From: Auanema rhodensis | Taxonomy: Eukaryota; Nematoda; Chromadorea; Rhabditida; Rhabditidae | NCBI GenBank assembly: GCA_964057225.1 | Contig: OZ059900.1 | Coordinates: 23,823,638-23,887,637 of the forward strand | DNA length: 64,000 bases | Direction: 5' to 3' | Part shown: positions 25,401-39,970 of the stretch, one piece after another | Layout: each line of letters starts with the position of its first letter | How positions within the stretch are numbered: the stretch's first letter is position 1 | Made by a program: the position numbers and the translations under genes | The notes under the pieces: model-generated | Seen by the model: only the letters and a program-made list of their open reading frames with translations | What the model was told of the DNA's origin: nothing | Database searches by the model: none

Positions 25401-28045
25401 TCAATGAAACCTAGCTCAAAATTGTTCGTACAACGTCTAGTTCCACTTTCACGACAAAAAAACAGGGGTTAGAAAATTAAGGAAATTAGCATATTCTGAG
25501 GGCACGCCCCTTATGGCTAATATTGATTAAATCGATTTTTGTTCATATGAGTCGTCAAATGCAACGAATTTCAGCGTGTTACATACTAAAATGAAGCATT
25601 TTACATGCTGAACACTAGAAAAATACAAAAACACAGTATTTCCCATGAGAAATATTTTATTATGCTGGAAAACCAGTTTTTGGAAATTTCGCTGTAAACA
25701 AGGTTTTGACTTACGATTTCATGTGTTCAAACTCATGCAATGTCAATGAAACCTAGCTCAAAATTGTTCGTACAACGTCTAGTTCCACTTTCACGACAAA
25801 AAAACAGGGGTTAGAAAATTAAGGAAATTAGCATATTCTGAGGGCACGCCCCTTATGGCTAATATTGATTAAATCGATTTTTGTTCATATGAGTCGTCAA
25901 ATGCAACGAATTTCAGCGTGTTACATACTAAAATGAAGCATTTTACATGCTGAACACTAGTAAAATACAAAAACACAGTATTTCCCATGAGAAATATTTT
26001 ATTATGCTGGAAAACCAGTTTTTGGAAATTTCGCTGTAAACAAGGTTTTGACTTACGATTTCATGTGTTCAAACTCATGCAATGTCAATGAAACCTAGCT
26101 CAAAATTGTTCGTACAACGTCTAGTTCCACTTTCACGACAAAAAAACAGGGGTTAGAAAATTAAGGAAATTAGCATATTCTGAGGGCACGCCCCTTATGG
26201 CTAATATTGATTAAATCGATTTTTGTTCATATGATTCGTCAAATGCAACGAATTTCAGCGTGTTACATACTAAAATGAAGCATTTTACATGCTGAACACT
26301 AGAAAAAAACAAAAACACAGTATTTCCCATGAGAAATATTTTATTATGCTGGAAAACCAGTTTTTGGAAATTTCGCTGTAAACAAGGTTTTGACTTACGA
26401 TTTCATGTGTTCAAACTCATGCAATGTCAATGAAACTTAGCTCAAAATTGTTCGTACAACGTCTAGTTCCACTTTCACGACAAAAAAACAGGGGTTAGAA
26501 AATTAAGGAAATTAGCATATTCTGAGAGCACGCCCCTTATGGCTAATATTGATTAAATCGATTTTTGTTCATATGAGTCGTCAAATGCAACGAATTTCAG
26601 CGTGTTACATACTAATATGAAGCATTTTACATGCTGAACACTAGAAAAATACAAAAACACAGTATTTCCCATGAGAAATATTTTATTATGCTGGAAAACC
26701 AGTTTTTGGAAATTTCGCTGTAAACAAGGTTTTGACTTACGATTTCATGTGTTCAAACTCATGCAATGTCAATGAAACCTAGCTCAAAATTGTTCGTACA
26801 ACGTTTAGTTCCACTTTCACGACAAAAAAACAGAGGTTAGAAAATTAAGGAAATTAGCATATTCTGAGGGCACGCCCCTTATGGCTAATATTGATTAAAT
26901 CGATTTTTGTTCATATGAGTCGTCAAATGCAACGAATTTCAGCGTGTTACATACTAAAATGAAGCATTTTACATGCTGAACACTAGTAAAATACAAAAAC
27001 ACAGTATTTCCCATGAGAAATATTTTATTATGCTGGAAAACCAGTTTTTGGAAATTTCGCTGTAAACAAGGTTTTGACTTACGATTTCATGTGTTCAAAC
27101 TCATGCAATGTCAATGAAACCTAGCTCAAAATTGTTCGTACAACGTCTAGTTCCACTTTCACGACAAAAAAACAGGGGTTAGAAAATTAAGGAAATTAGC
27201 ATATTCTGAGGGCACGCCCCTTATGGCTAATATTGATTAAATCGATTTTTGTTCATATGATTCGTCAAATGCAACGAATTTCAGCGTGTTACATACTAAA
27301 ATGAAGCATTTTACATGCTGAACACTAGAAAAAAACAAAAACACAGTATTTCCCATGAGAAATATTTTATTATGCTGGAAAACCAGTTTTTGGAAATTTC
27401 GCTGTAAACAAGGTTTTGACTTACGATTTCATGTGTTCAAACTCATGCAATGTCAATGAAACTTAGCTCAAAATTGTTCGTACAACGTCTAGTTCCACTT
27501 TCACGACAAAAAAACAGGGGTTAGAAAATTAAGGAAATTAGCATATTCTGAGGGCACGCCCCTTATGGCTAATATTGATTAAATCGATTTTTGTTCATAT
27601 GAGTCGTCAAATGCAACGAATTTCAGCGTGTTACATACTAATATGAAGCATTTTACATGCTGAACACTAGAAAAATACAAAAACACAGTATTTCCCATGA
27701 GAAATATTTTATTATGCTGGAAAACCAGTTTTTGGAAATTTCGCTGTAAACAAGGTTTTGACTTACGATTTCATGTGTTCAAACTCATGCAATGTCAATG
27801 AAACCTAGCTCAAAATCGTTCGTACAACGTTTAGTTCCACTTTCACGACAAAAAAACAGAGGTTAGAAAATTAAGGAAATTAGCATATTCTGAGGGCACG
27901 CCCCTTATGGCTAATATTGATTAAATCGATTTTTGTTCATATGAGTCGTCAAATGCAACGAATTTCAGCGTGTTACATACTAAAATGAAGCATTTTACAT
28001 GCTGAACACTAGAAAAATACAAAAACACAGTATTTCCCATGAGAA
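19496..28045 (+). repeat. Three-type (X-A-B) monomer cycle block
   Basis: Twenty-five monomers dominated by three types: X (GATTCGTC at 242 and TAGAAAAAAAC), A (AACTTAGC with CTAATATGAAG) and B (CGTTTAG with CAGAGGTTAG). X-A-B runs occur at 21890-22915, 22916-23941, 25994-27019 and 27020-28045, a 1026-bp period, with insertions of other types between. A four-monomer insert at 24626-25993 (GATTCG+TACGAAAAC, CGTGTAG+GTCGAATG, plain, TAGTAAAATAC) resembles 32298-33323. Confidence 0.87.
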
Positions 28046-31000
28046 ATATTTTATTATGCTGGAAAACCAGTTTTTGGAAATTTCGCTGTAAACAAGGTTT
28101 TGACTTACGATTTCATGTGTTCAAACTCATGCAATGTCAATGAAACTTAGCTCAAAATTGTTCGTACAACGTCTAGTTCCACTTTCACGACAAAAAAACA
28201 GGGGTTAGAAAATTAAGGAAATTAGCATATTCTGAGGGCACGCCCCTTATGGCTAATATTGATTAAATCGATTTTTGTTCATATGAGTCGTCAAATGCAA
28301 CGAATTTCAGCGTGTTACATACTAAAATGAAGCATTTTACATGCTGAACACTAGAAAAATACAAAAACACAGTATTTCCCATGAGAAATATTTTATTATG
28401 CTGGAAAACCAGTTTTTGGAAATTTCGCTGTAAACAAGGTTTTGACTTACGATTTCATGTGTTCAAGCTCATGCAATGTCAATGAAACCTAGCTCAAAAT
28501 TGTTCGTACAACGTCTAGTTCCACTTTCACGACAAAAAAACAGGGGTTAGAAAATTAAGGAAATTAGCATATTCTGAGGGCACGCCCCTTATGTCTAATA
28601 TTGATTAAATCGATTTTTGTTCATATGAGTCGTCAAATGCAACGAATTTCAGCGTGTTACATACTAAAATGAATCATTTTACATGCTGAACACTAGAAAA
28701 ATACAAAAACACAGTATTTCCCATGAGAAATATTTTATTATGGCTAATATTGATTAAATCGATTTTTGTTCATATGAGTTGTCAAATGCAACGAATTTCA
28801 GCGTGTTACATACTAAAATGAAGCATTTTACATGCTGAACACTAGAAAAATACAAAAACACAGTATTTCCCATGAGAAATATTTTATTATGCTGGAAAAC
28901 CAGTTTTTGGAAATTTCGCTGTAAACAAGGTTTTGACTTACGATTTCATGTGTTCAAACTCATGCAATGTCAATGAAACCTAGCTCAAAATTGTTCGTAC
29001 AACGTCTAGTTCCACTTTCACGACAAAAAAACAGGGGTTAGAAAATTAAGGAAATTAGCATATTCTGAGGGCACGCCCCTTATGGCTAATATTGATTAAA
29101 TCGATTTTTGTTCATATAAGTCGTCAAATGCAACGAATTTCAGCGTGTTACATACTAAAATGAAGCATTTTACATGCTGAACACTAGAAAAATACAAAAA
29201 CACAGTATTTCCCATGAGAAATATTTTATTATGCTGGAAAACCAGTTTTTGGAAATTTCGCTGTAAACAAGGTTTTGACTTACGATTTCATGTGTTCAAA
29301 CTCATGCAATGTCAATGAAACCTAGCTCAAAATTGTTCGTACAACGTCTAGTTCCACTTTCACGACAAAAAAACAGGGGTTAGAAAATTAAGGAAATTAG
29401 CATATTCTGAGGGCACGCCCCTTATGGCTAATATTGATTAAATCGATTTTTGTTCATATGAGTCGTCAAATGCAACGAATTTCAGCGTGTTACATACTAA
29501 AATGAATCATTTTACATGCTGAACACTAGAAAAATACAAAAACACAGTATTTCCCATGAGAAATATTTTATTATGCTGGAAAACCAGTTTTTGGAAATTT
29601 CGCTGTAAACAAGGTTTTGACTTACGATTTCATGTGTTCAAACTCATGCAATGTCAATGAAACCTAGCTCAAAATTGTTTGTACAACGTTTAGTTCCACT
29701 TTCACGACAAAAAAACAGAGGTTAGAAATTTAAGGAAATTAGCATATTCTGAGGGCACGCCCCTTATGGCTAATATTGATTAAATCGATTTTTGTTCATA
29801 TGAGTCGTCAAATGCAACGAATTTCAGCGTGTTACATACTAAAATGAAGCATTTTACATGCTGAACACTAGTAAAATACAAAAACACAGTATTTCCCATG
29901 AGAAATATTTTATTATGCTGGAAAACCAGTTTTTGGAAATTTCGCTGTAAACAAGGTTTTGACTTACGATTTCATGTGTTCAAACTCATGCAATGTCAAT
30001 GAAACCTAGCTCAAAATTGTTCCTACAACGTCTAGTTCCACTTTCACGACAAAAAACAGGGGTTAGAAAATTAAGGAAATTAGCATATTCTGAGGGCACG
30101 CCCCTTATGGCTAATATTGATTAAATCGATTTTTGTTCATATGAGTCGTCAAATGCAACGAATTTCAGCGTGTTACATACTAGAATGAAGCATTTTACAT
30201 GCTGAACACTAGAAAAATACAAAAACACAGTATTTCTCATGAGAAATATTTTATTATGCTGGAAAACCAGTTTTTGGAAATTTCGCTGTAAACAAGGTTT
30301 TGGCTTACGATTTCATGTGTTCAAACTCATGCAATGTCAATGAAACCTAGCTCAAAATTGTTTGTACAACGTTTAGTTCCACTTTCACGACAAAAAAACA
30401 GAGGTTAGAAATTTAAGGAAATTAGCATATTCTGAGGGCACGCCCCTTATGGCTAATATTGATTAAATCGATTTTTGTTCATATGAGTCGTCAAATGCAA
30501 CGAATTTCAGCGTGTTACATACTAAAATGAAGCATTTTACATGCTGAACACTAGTAAAATACAAAAACACAGTATTTCCCATGAGAAATATTTTATTATG
30601 CTGGAAAACCAGTTTTTGGAAATTTCGCTGTAAACAAGGTTTTGACTTACGATTTCATGTGTTCAAACTCATGCAATGTCAATGAAACCTAGCTCAAAAT
30701 TGTTTGTACAACGTCTAGTTCCACTTTCACGACAAAAAAACAAGGGTTAGAAAATTAAGGAAATTAGCATATTCTGAGGGCACGCCCCTTATGGCTAATA
30801 TTGATTAAATCGATTTTTGTTCATATGAGTCGTCAAATGCAAGGAATTTCAGCGTGTTACATACTAAAATGAAGCATTTTACATGCTGAACACTAGAAAA
30901 ATACAAAAACACAGTATTTCCCATGAGAAATATTTTATTATGCTGGAAAACCAGTTTTTGGAAATTTCGCTGTAAACAAGGTTTTGACTTACGATTTCAT

Positions 31001-32297
31001 GTGTTCAAGCTCATGCAATGTCAATGAAACCTAGCTCAAAATTGTTCGTACAACGTCTAGTTCCACTTTCACGACAAAAAAACAGGGGTTAGAAAATTAA
31101 GGAAATTAGCATATTCTGAGGGCACGCCCCTTATGGCTAATATTGATTAAATCGATTTTTGTTCATATGAGTCGTCAAATGCAACGAATTTCAGCGTGTT
31201 ACATACTAAAATGAAGCATTTTACATGCTGAACACTAGAAAAATACAAAAACACAGTATTTCCCATGAGAAATATTTTATTATGCTGGAAAACCAGTTTT
31301 TGGAAATTTCGCTGTAAACAAGGTTTTGACTTACGATTTCATGTGTTCAAACTCATGCAATGTCAATGAAACCTAGCTCAAAATTGTTCGTACAACGTCT
31401 AGTTCCACTTTCACGACAAAAAAACAGGGGTTAGAAAATTAAGGAAATTAGCATATTCTGAGGGCACGCCCCTTATGGCTAATATTGATTAAATCGATTT
31501 TTGTTCATATAAGTCGTCAAATGCAACGAATTTCAGCGTGTTACATACTAAAATGAAGCATTTTACATGCTGAACACTAGAAAAATACAAAAACACAGTA
31601 TTTCCCATGAGAAATATTTTATTATGCTGGAAAACCAGTTTTTGGAAATTTCGCTGTAAACAAGGTTTTGACTTACGATTTCATGTGTTCAAACTCATGC
31701 AATGTCAATGAAACCTAGCTCAAAATTGTTCGTACAACGTCTAGTTCCACTTTCACGACAAAAAAACAGGGGTTAGAAAATTAAGGAAATTAGCATATTC
31801 TGAGGGCACGCCCCTTATGGCTAATATTGATTAAATCGATTTTTGTTCATATGAGTCGTCAAATGCAACGAATTTCAGCGTGTTACATACTAAAATGAAT
31901 CATTTTACATGCTGAACACTAGAAAAATACAAAAACACAGTATTTCCCATGAGAAATATTTTATTATGCTGGAAAACCAGTTTTTGGAAATTTCGCTGTA
32001 AACAAGGTTTTGACTTACGATTTCATGTGTTCAAACTCATGCAATGTCAATGAAACCTAGCTCAAAATTGTTTGTACAACGTTTAGTTCCACTTTCACGA
32101 CAAAAAAACAGAGGTTAGAAATTTAAGGAAATTAGCATATTCTGAGGGCACGCCCCTTATGGCTAATATTGATTAAATCGATTTTTGTTCATATGAGTCG
32201 TCAAATGCAACGAATTTCAGCGTGTTACATACTAAAATGAAGCATTTTACATGCTGAACACTAGTAAAATACAAAAACACAGTATTTCCCATGAGAA
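28046..32297 (+). repeat. Block with ATAAGTCG / GAATCAT / TTTAAGG monomers and first short unit
   Basis: Thirteen units. A trimer (ATAAGTCG; GAATCAT; TTGTTTG+CGTTTAG+CAGAGG+AAATTTAAGG+TAGTAAAATAC) occurs at 28879-29904 and again at 31272-32297, 2393 bp apart. TTCAAGCTC marks the monomers at 28388 and 30930. The monomer at 29905 is 341 bp (A6 at 30051-30056). It contains the leftmost 149-bp unit (28730). Confidence 0.87.
28730..28878 (+). repeat. 149-bp short unit 1
   Basis: Starts like a monomer (to TTATG, position 13) and jumps to position 207, losing 193 bp; TTATG is present at both ends of the loss. Carries GAGTTGTC and GAAGCAT. The preceding monomer has GAATCAT. Confidence 0.93.
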
Positions 32298-35200
32298 ATA
32301 TTTTATTATGCTGGAAAACCAGTTTTTGGAAATTTCGCTGTAAACAAGGTTTTGACTTACGATTTCATGTGTTCAAACTCATGCAATGTCAATGAAACCT
32401 AGCTCAAAATTGTTCGTACAACGTCTAGTTCCACTTTCACGACAAAAAAACAGGGGTTAGAAAATTAAGGAAATTAGCATATTCTGAGGGCACGCCCCTT
32501 ATGGCTAATATTGATTAAATCGATTTTTGTTCATATGATTCGTCAAATGCAACGAATTTCAGCGTGTTACATACTAAAATGAAGCATTTTACATGCTGAA
32601 CACTAGAAAAATACGAAAACACAGTATTTCCCATGAGAAATATTTTATTATGCTGGAAAACCAGTTTTTGGAAATTTCGCTGTAAACAAGGTTTTGACTT
32701 ACGATTTCATGTGTTCAAACTCATGCAATGTCAATGAAACCTAGCTCAAAATTGTTCGTACAACGTGTAGTTCCACTTTCACGACAAAAAAACAGGGGTT
32801 AGAAAATTAAGGAAATTAGCATATTCTGAGGGCACGCCCCTTATGGCTAATATTGATTAAATCGATTTTTGTTCATATGAGTCGTCGAATGCAACGAATT
32901 TCAGCGTGTTACATACTAAAATGAAGCATTTTACATGCTGAACACTAGAAAAATACAAAAACACAGTATTTCCCATGAGAAATATTTTATTATGCTGGAA
33001 AACCAGTTTTTGGAAATTTCGCTGTAAACAAGGTTTTGACTTACGATTTCATGTGTTCAAACTCATGCAATGTCAATGAAACCTAGCTCAAAATTGTTCG
33101 TACAACGTCTAGTTCCACTTTCACGACAAAAAAACAGGGGTTAGAAAATTAAGGAAATTAGCATATTCTGAGGGCACGCCCCTTATGGCTAATATTGATT
33201 AAATCGATTTTTGTTCATATGAGTCGTCAAATGCAACGAATTTCAGCGTGTTACATACTAAAATAAAGCATTTTACATGCTGAACACTAGTAAAATACAA
33301 AAACACAGTATTTCCCATGAGAAATATTTTATTATGCTGGAAAACCAGTTTTTGGAAATTTCGCTGTAAACAAGGTTTTGACTTACGATTTCATGTGTTC
33401 AAACTCATGCAATGTCAATGAAACCTAGCTCAAAATTGTTCGTACAACGTCTAGTTCCACTTTCACGACAAAAAAACAGGGGTTAGAAAATTAAGGAAAT
33501 TAGCATATTCTGAGGGCACGCCCCTTATGGCTAATATTGATTAAATCGATTTTTGTTCATATGATTCGTCAAATGCAACGAATTTCAGCGTGTTACATAC
33601 TAAAATGAAGCATTTTACATGCTGAACACTAGAAAAAAACAAAAACACAGTATTTCCCATGAGAAATATTTTATTATGCTGGAAAACCAGTTTTTGGAAA
33701 TTTCGCTGTAAACAAGGTTTTGACTTACGATTTCATGTGTTCAAACTCATGCAATGTCAATGAAACCTAGCTCAAAATTGTTCGTACAACGTTTAGTTCC
33801 ACTTTCACGACAAAAAAACAGAGGTTAGAAAATTAAGGAAATTAGCATATTCTGAGGGCACGCCCCTTATGGCTAATATTGATTAAATCGATTTTTGTTC
33901 ATATGAGTCGTCAAATGCAACGAATTTCAGCGTGTTACATACTAAAATGAAGCATTTTACATGCTGAACACTAGAAAAATACAAAAACACAGTATTTCCC
34001 ATGAGAAATATTTTATTATGCTGGAAAACCAGTTTTTGGAAATTTCGCTGTAAACAAGGTTTTGACTTACGATTTCATGTGTTCAAACTCATGCAATGTC
34101 AATGAAACTTAGTTCAAAATTGTTCGTACAACGTCTAGTTCCACTTTCACGACAAAAAAACAGGGGTTAGAAAATTAAGGAAATTAGCATATTCTGAGGG
34201 CACGCCCCTTATGGCTAATATTGATTAAATCGATTTTTGTTCATATGAGTCGTCAAATGCAACGAATTTCAGCGTGTTACATACTAATATGAAGCATTTT
34301 ACATGCTGAACACTAGAAAAATACAAAAACACAGTATTTCCCATGAGAAATATTTTATTATGCTGGAAAACCAGTTTTTGGAAATTTCGCTGTAAACAAG
34401 GTTTTGACTTACGATTTCATGTGTTCAAACTCATGCAATGTCAATGAAACCTAGCTCAAAATTGTTCGTACAACGTTTAGTTCCACTTTCACGACAAAAA
34501 AACAGAGGTTAGAAAATTAAGGAAATTAGCATATTCTGAGGGCACGCCCCTTATGGCTAATATTGATTAAATCGATTTTTGTTCATATGAGTCGTCAAAT
34601 GCAACGAATTTCAGCGTGTTACATACTAAAATGAAGCATTTTACATGCTGAACACTAGAAAAATACAAAAACACAGTATTTCCCATGAGAAATATTTTAT
34701 TATGCTGGAAAACCAGTTTTTGGAAATTTCGCTGTAAACAAGGTTTTGACTTACGATTTCATGTGTTCAAACTCATGCAATGTCAATGAAACTTAGCTCA
34801 AAATTGTTCGTACAACGTCTAGTTCCACTTTCACGACAAAAAAACAGGGGTTAGAAAATTAAGGAAATTAGCATATTCTGAGGGCACGCCCCTTATGGCT
34901 AATATTGATTAAATCGATTTTTGTTCATATGAGTCGTCAAATGCAACGAATTTCAGCGTGTTACATACTAATATGAAGCATTTTACATGCTGAACACTAG
35001 AAAAATACAAAAACACAGTATTTCCCATGAGAAATATTTTATTATGCTGGAAAACCAGTTTTTGGAAATTTCGCTGTAAACAAGGTTTTGACTTACGATT
35101 TCATGTGTTCAAACTCATGCAATGTCAATGAAACCTAGCTCAAAATTGTTCGTACAACGTTTAGTTCCACTTTCACGACAAAAAAACAGAGGTTAGAAAA

Positions 35201-35717
35201 TTAAGGAAATTAGCATATTCTGAGGGCACGCCCCTTATGGCTAATATTGATTAAATCGATTTTTGTTCATATGAGTCGTCAAATGCAACGAATTTCAGCG
35301 TGTTACATACTAAAATGAAGCATTTTACATGCTGAACACTAGAAAAAAACAAAAACACAGTATTTCCCATGAGAAATATTTTATTATGCTGGAAAACCAG
35401 TTTTTGGAAATTTCGCTGTAAACAAGGTTTTGACTTACGATTTCATGTGTTCAAACTCATGCAATGTCAATGAAACCTAGCTCAAAATTGTTCGTACAAC
35501 GTCTAGTTCCACTTTCACGACAAAAAAACAGGGGTTAGAAAATTAAGGAAATTAGCATATTCTGAGGGCACGCCCCTTATGGCTAATATTGATTAAATCG
35601 ATTTTTGTTCATATGAGTCGTCAAATGCAACGAATTTCAGCGTGTTACATACTAATATGAAGCATTTTACATGCTGAACACTAGAAAAATACAAAAACAC
35701 AGTATTTCCCATGAGAA

Positions 35718-37085
35718 ATATTTTATTATGCTGGAAAACCAGTTTTTGGAAATTTCGCTGTAAACAAGGTTTTGACTTACGATTTCATGTGTTCAAACTC
35801 ATGCAATGTCAATGAAACCTAGCTCAAAATTGTTCGTACAACGTCTAGTTCCACTTTCACGACAAAAAAACAGGGGTTAGAAAATTAAGGAAATTAGCAT
35901 ATTCTGAGGGCACGCCCCTTATGGCTAATATTGATTAAATCGATTTTTGTTCATATGATTCGTCAAATGCAACGAATTTCAGCGTGTTACATACTAAAAT
36001 GAAGCATTTTACATGCTGAACACTAGAAAAAAACAAAAACACAGTATTTCCCATGAGAAATATTTTATTATGCTGGAAAACCAGTTTTTGGAAATTTCGC
36101 TGTAAACAAGGTTTTGACTTACGATTTCATGTGTTCAAACTCATGCAATGTCAATGAAACTTAGTTCAAAATTGTTCGTACAACGTCTAGTTCCACTTTC
36201 ACGACAAAAAAACAGGGGTTAGAAAATTAAGGAAATTAGCATATTCTGAGGGCACGCCCCTTATGGCTAATATTGATTAAATCGATTTTTGTTCATATGA
36301 GTCGTCAAATGCAACGAATTTCAGCGTGTTACATACTAATATGAAGCATTTTACATGCTGAACACTAGAAAAATACAAAAACACAGTATTTCCCATGAGA
36401 AATATTTTATTATGCTGGAAAACCAGTTTTTGGAAATTTCGCTGTAAACAAGGTTTTGACTTACGATTTCATGTGTTCAAACTCATGCAATGTCAATGAA
36501 ACCTAGCTCAAAATTGTTCGTACAACGTTTAGTTCCACTTTCACGACAAAAAAACAGAGGTTAGAAAATTAAGGAAATTAGCATATTCTGAGGGCACGCC
36601 CCTTATGGCTAATATTGATTAAATCGATTTTTGTTCATATGAGTCGTCAAATGCAACGAATTTCAGCGTGTTACATACTAAAATGAAGCATTTTACATGC
36701 TGAACACTAGAAAAATACAAAAACACAGTATTTCCCATGAGAAATATTTTATTATGCTGGAAAACCAGTTTTTGGAAATTTCGCTGTAAACAAGGTTTTG
36801 ACTTACGATTTCATGTGTTCAAACTCATGCAATGTCAATGAAACTTAGCTCAAAATTGTTCGTACAACGTCTAGTTCCACTTTCACGACAAAAAAACAGG
36901 GGTTAGAAAATTAAGGAAATTAGCATATTCTGAGGGCACGCCCCTTATGGCTAATATTGATTAAATCGATTTTTGTTCATATGAGTCGTCAAATGCAACG
37001 AATTTCAGCGTGTTACATACTAATATGAAGCATTTTACATGCTGAACACTAGAAAAATACAAAAACACAGTATTTCCCATGAGAA
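35718..37085 (+). repeat. 4-monomer HOR X-A'-B-A, copy 1
   Basis: X (35718), A with TTAGTTC (36060), B (36402), A (36744). The order repeats at +1368. Both copies have uninterrupted 342-bp spacing. Confidence 0.82.
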
Positions 37086-38453
37086 ATATTTTATTATGCT
37101 GGAAAACCAGTTTTTGGAAATTTCGCTGTAAACAAGGTTTTGACTTACGATTTCATGTGTTCAAACTCATGCAATGTCAATGAAACCTAGCTCAAAATTG
37201 TTCGTACAACGTCTAGTTCCACTTTCACGACAAAAAAACAGGGGTTAGAAAATTAAGGAAATTAGCATATTCTGAGGGCACGCCCCTTATGGCTAATATT
37301 GATTAAATCGATTTTTGTTCATATGATTCGTCAAATGCAACGAATTTCAGCGTGTTACATACTAAAATGAAGCATTTTACATGCTGAACACTAGAAAAAA
37401 ACAAAAACACAGTATTTCCCATGAGAAATATTTTATTATGCTGGAAAACCAGTTTTTGGAAATTTCGCTGTAAACAAGGTTTTGACTTACGATTTCATGT
37501 GTTCAAACTCATGCAATGTCAATGAAACTTAGTTCAAAATTGTTCGTACAACGTCTAGTTCCACTTTCACGACAAAAAAACAGGGGTTAGAAAATTAAGG
37601 AAATTAGCATATTCTGAGGGCACGCCCCTTATGGCTAATATTGATTAAATCGATTTTTGTTCATATGAGTCGTCAAATGCAACGAATTTCAGCGTGTTAC
37701 ATACTAATATGAAGCATTTTACATGCTGAACACTAGAAAAATACAAAAACACAGTATTTCCCATGAGAAATATTTTATTATGCTGGAAAACCAGTTTTTG
37801 GAAATTTCGCTGTAAACAAGGTTTTGACTTACGATTTCATGTGTTCAAACTCATGCAATGTCAATGAAACCTAGCTCAAAATTGTTCGTACAACGTTTAG
37901 TTCCACTTTCACGACAAAAAAACAGAGGTTAGAAAATTAAGGAAATTAGCATATTCTGAGGGCACGCCCCTTATGGCTAATATTGATTAAATCGATTTTT
38001 GTTCATATGAGTCGTCAAATGCAACGAATTTCAGCGTGTTACATACTAAAATGAAGCATTTTACATGCTGAACACTAGAAAAATACAAAAACACAGTATT
38101 TCCCATGAGAAATATTTTATTATGCTGGAAAACCAGTTTTTGGAAATTTCGCTGTAAACAAGGTTTTGACTTACGATTTCATGTGTTCAAACTCATGCAA
38201 TGTCAATGAAACTTAGTTCAAAATTGTTCGTACAACGTCTAGTTCCACTTTCACGACAAAAAAACAGGGGTTAGAAAATTAAGGAAATTAGCATATTCTG
38301 AGGGCACGCCCCTTATGGCTAATATTGATTAAATCGATTTTTGTTCATATGAGTCGTCAAATGCAACGAATTTCAGCGTGTTACATACTAATATGAAGCA
38401 TTTTACATGCTGAACACTAGAAAAATACAAAAACACAGTATTTCCCATGAGAA
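37086..38453 (+). repeat. 4-monomer HOR X-A'-B-A', copy 2
   Basis: Same order as 35718-37085, except that the last monomer has TTAGTTC where copy 1 has TTAGCTC, a one-base difference between the copies. Confidence 0.82.
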
Positions 38454-39821
38454 ATATTTTATTATGCTGGAAAACCAGTTTTTGGAAATTTCGCTGTAAA
38501 CAAGGTTTTGACTTACGATTTCATGTGTTCAAACTCATGCAATGTCAATGAAACCTAGCTCAAAATTGTTCGTACAACGTTTAGTTCCACTTTCACGACA
38601 AAAAAACAGAGGTTAGAAAATTAAGGAAATTAGCATATTCTGAGGGCACGCCCCTTATGGCTAATATTGATTAAATCGATTTTTGTTCATATGAGTCGTC
38701 AAATGCAACGAATTTCAGCGTGTTACATACTAAAATGAAGCATTTTACATGCTGAACACTAGAAAAATACAAAAACACAGTATTTCCCATGAGAAATATT
38801 TTATTATGCTGGAAAACCAGTTTTTGGAAATTTCGCTGTAAACAAGGTTTTGACTTACGATTTCATGTGTTCAAACTCATGCAATGTCAATGAAACTTAG
38901 CTCAAAATTGTTCGTACAACGTCTAGTTCCACTTTCACGACAAAAAAACAGGGGTTAGAAAATTAAGGAAATTAGCATATTCTGAGGGCACGCCCCTTAT
39001 GGCTAATATTGATTAAATCGATTTTTGTTCATATGAGTCGTCAAATGCAACGAATTTCAGCGTGTTACATACTAAAATGAAGCATTTTACATGCTGAACA
39101 CTAGAAAAATACAAAAACACAGTATTTCCCATGAGAAATATTTTATTATGCTGGAAAACCAGTTTTTGGAAATTTCGCTGTAAACAAGGTTTTGACTTAC
39201 GATTTCATGTGTTCAAACTCATGCAATGTCAATGAAACCTAGCTCAAAATTGTTCGTACAACGTCTAGTTCCACTTTCACGACAAAAAAACAGGGGTTAG
39301 AAAATTAAGGAAATTAGCATATTCTGAGGGCACGCCCCTTATGGCTAATATTGATTAAATCGATTTTTGTTCATATAAGTCGTCAAATGCAACGAATTTC
39401 AGCGTGTTACATACTAAAATGAAGCATTTTACATGCTGAACACTAGAAAAATACAAAAACACAGTATTTCCCATGAGAAATATTTTATTATGCTGGAAAA
39501 CCAGTTTTTGGAAATTTCGCTGTAAACAAGGTTTTGACTTACGATTTCATGTGTTCAAACTCATGCAATGTCAATGAAACCTAGCTCAAAATTGTTCGTA
39601 CAACGTCTAGTTCCACTTTCACGACAAAAAAACAGGGGTTAGAAAATTAAGGAAATTAGCATATTCTGAGGGCACGCCCCTTATGTCTAATATTGATTAA
39701 ATCGATTTTTGTTCATATGAGTCGTCAAATGCAACGAATTTCAGCGTGTTACATACTAAAATGAATCATTTTACATGCTGAACACTAGAAAAATACAAAA
39801 ACACAGTATTTCCCATGAGAA

Positions 39822-39970
39822 ATATTTTATTATGGCTAATATTGATTAAATCTATTTTTGTTCATATGAGTTGTCAAATGCAACGAATTTCAGCGTGTTA
39901 CATACTAAAATGAAGCATTTTACATGCTGAACACTAGAAAAATACAAAAACACAGTATTTCCCATGAGAA
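39822..39970 (+). repeat. 149-bp short unit 2
   Basis: Same breakpoint as the others; GAGTTGTC, GAAGCAT, and a private G-to-T in the ATCGAT palindrome (TCTATT). Confidence 0.92.

Larger units (their letters stand above)
32298..39137 (+). repeat. Second X/A/B block with AACTTAGTTC variant
   Basis: Twenty full monomers. The X, A and B types of 19.5-28 kb return, but A now often carries AACTTAGTTC (T106; monomers at 34008, 36060, 37428 and 38112), not seen in the earlier block. Alternating A-B pairs give a 684-bp period around 33666-35375. Private change AAAATAAAGC lies in the 32982 monomer. Confidence 0.86.
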
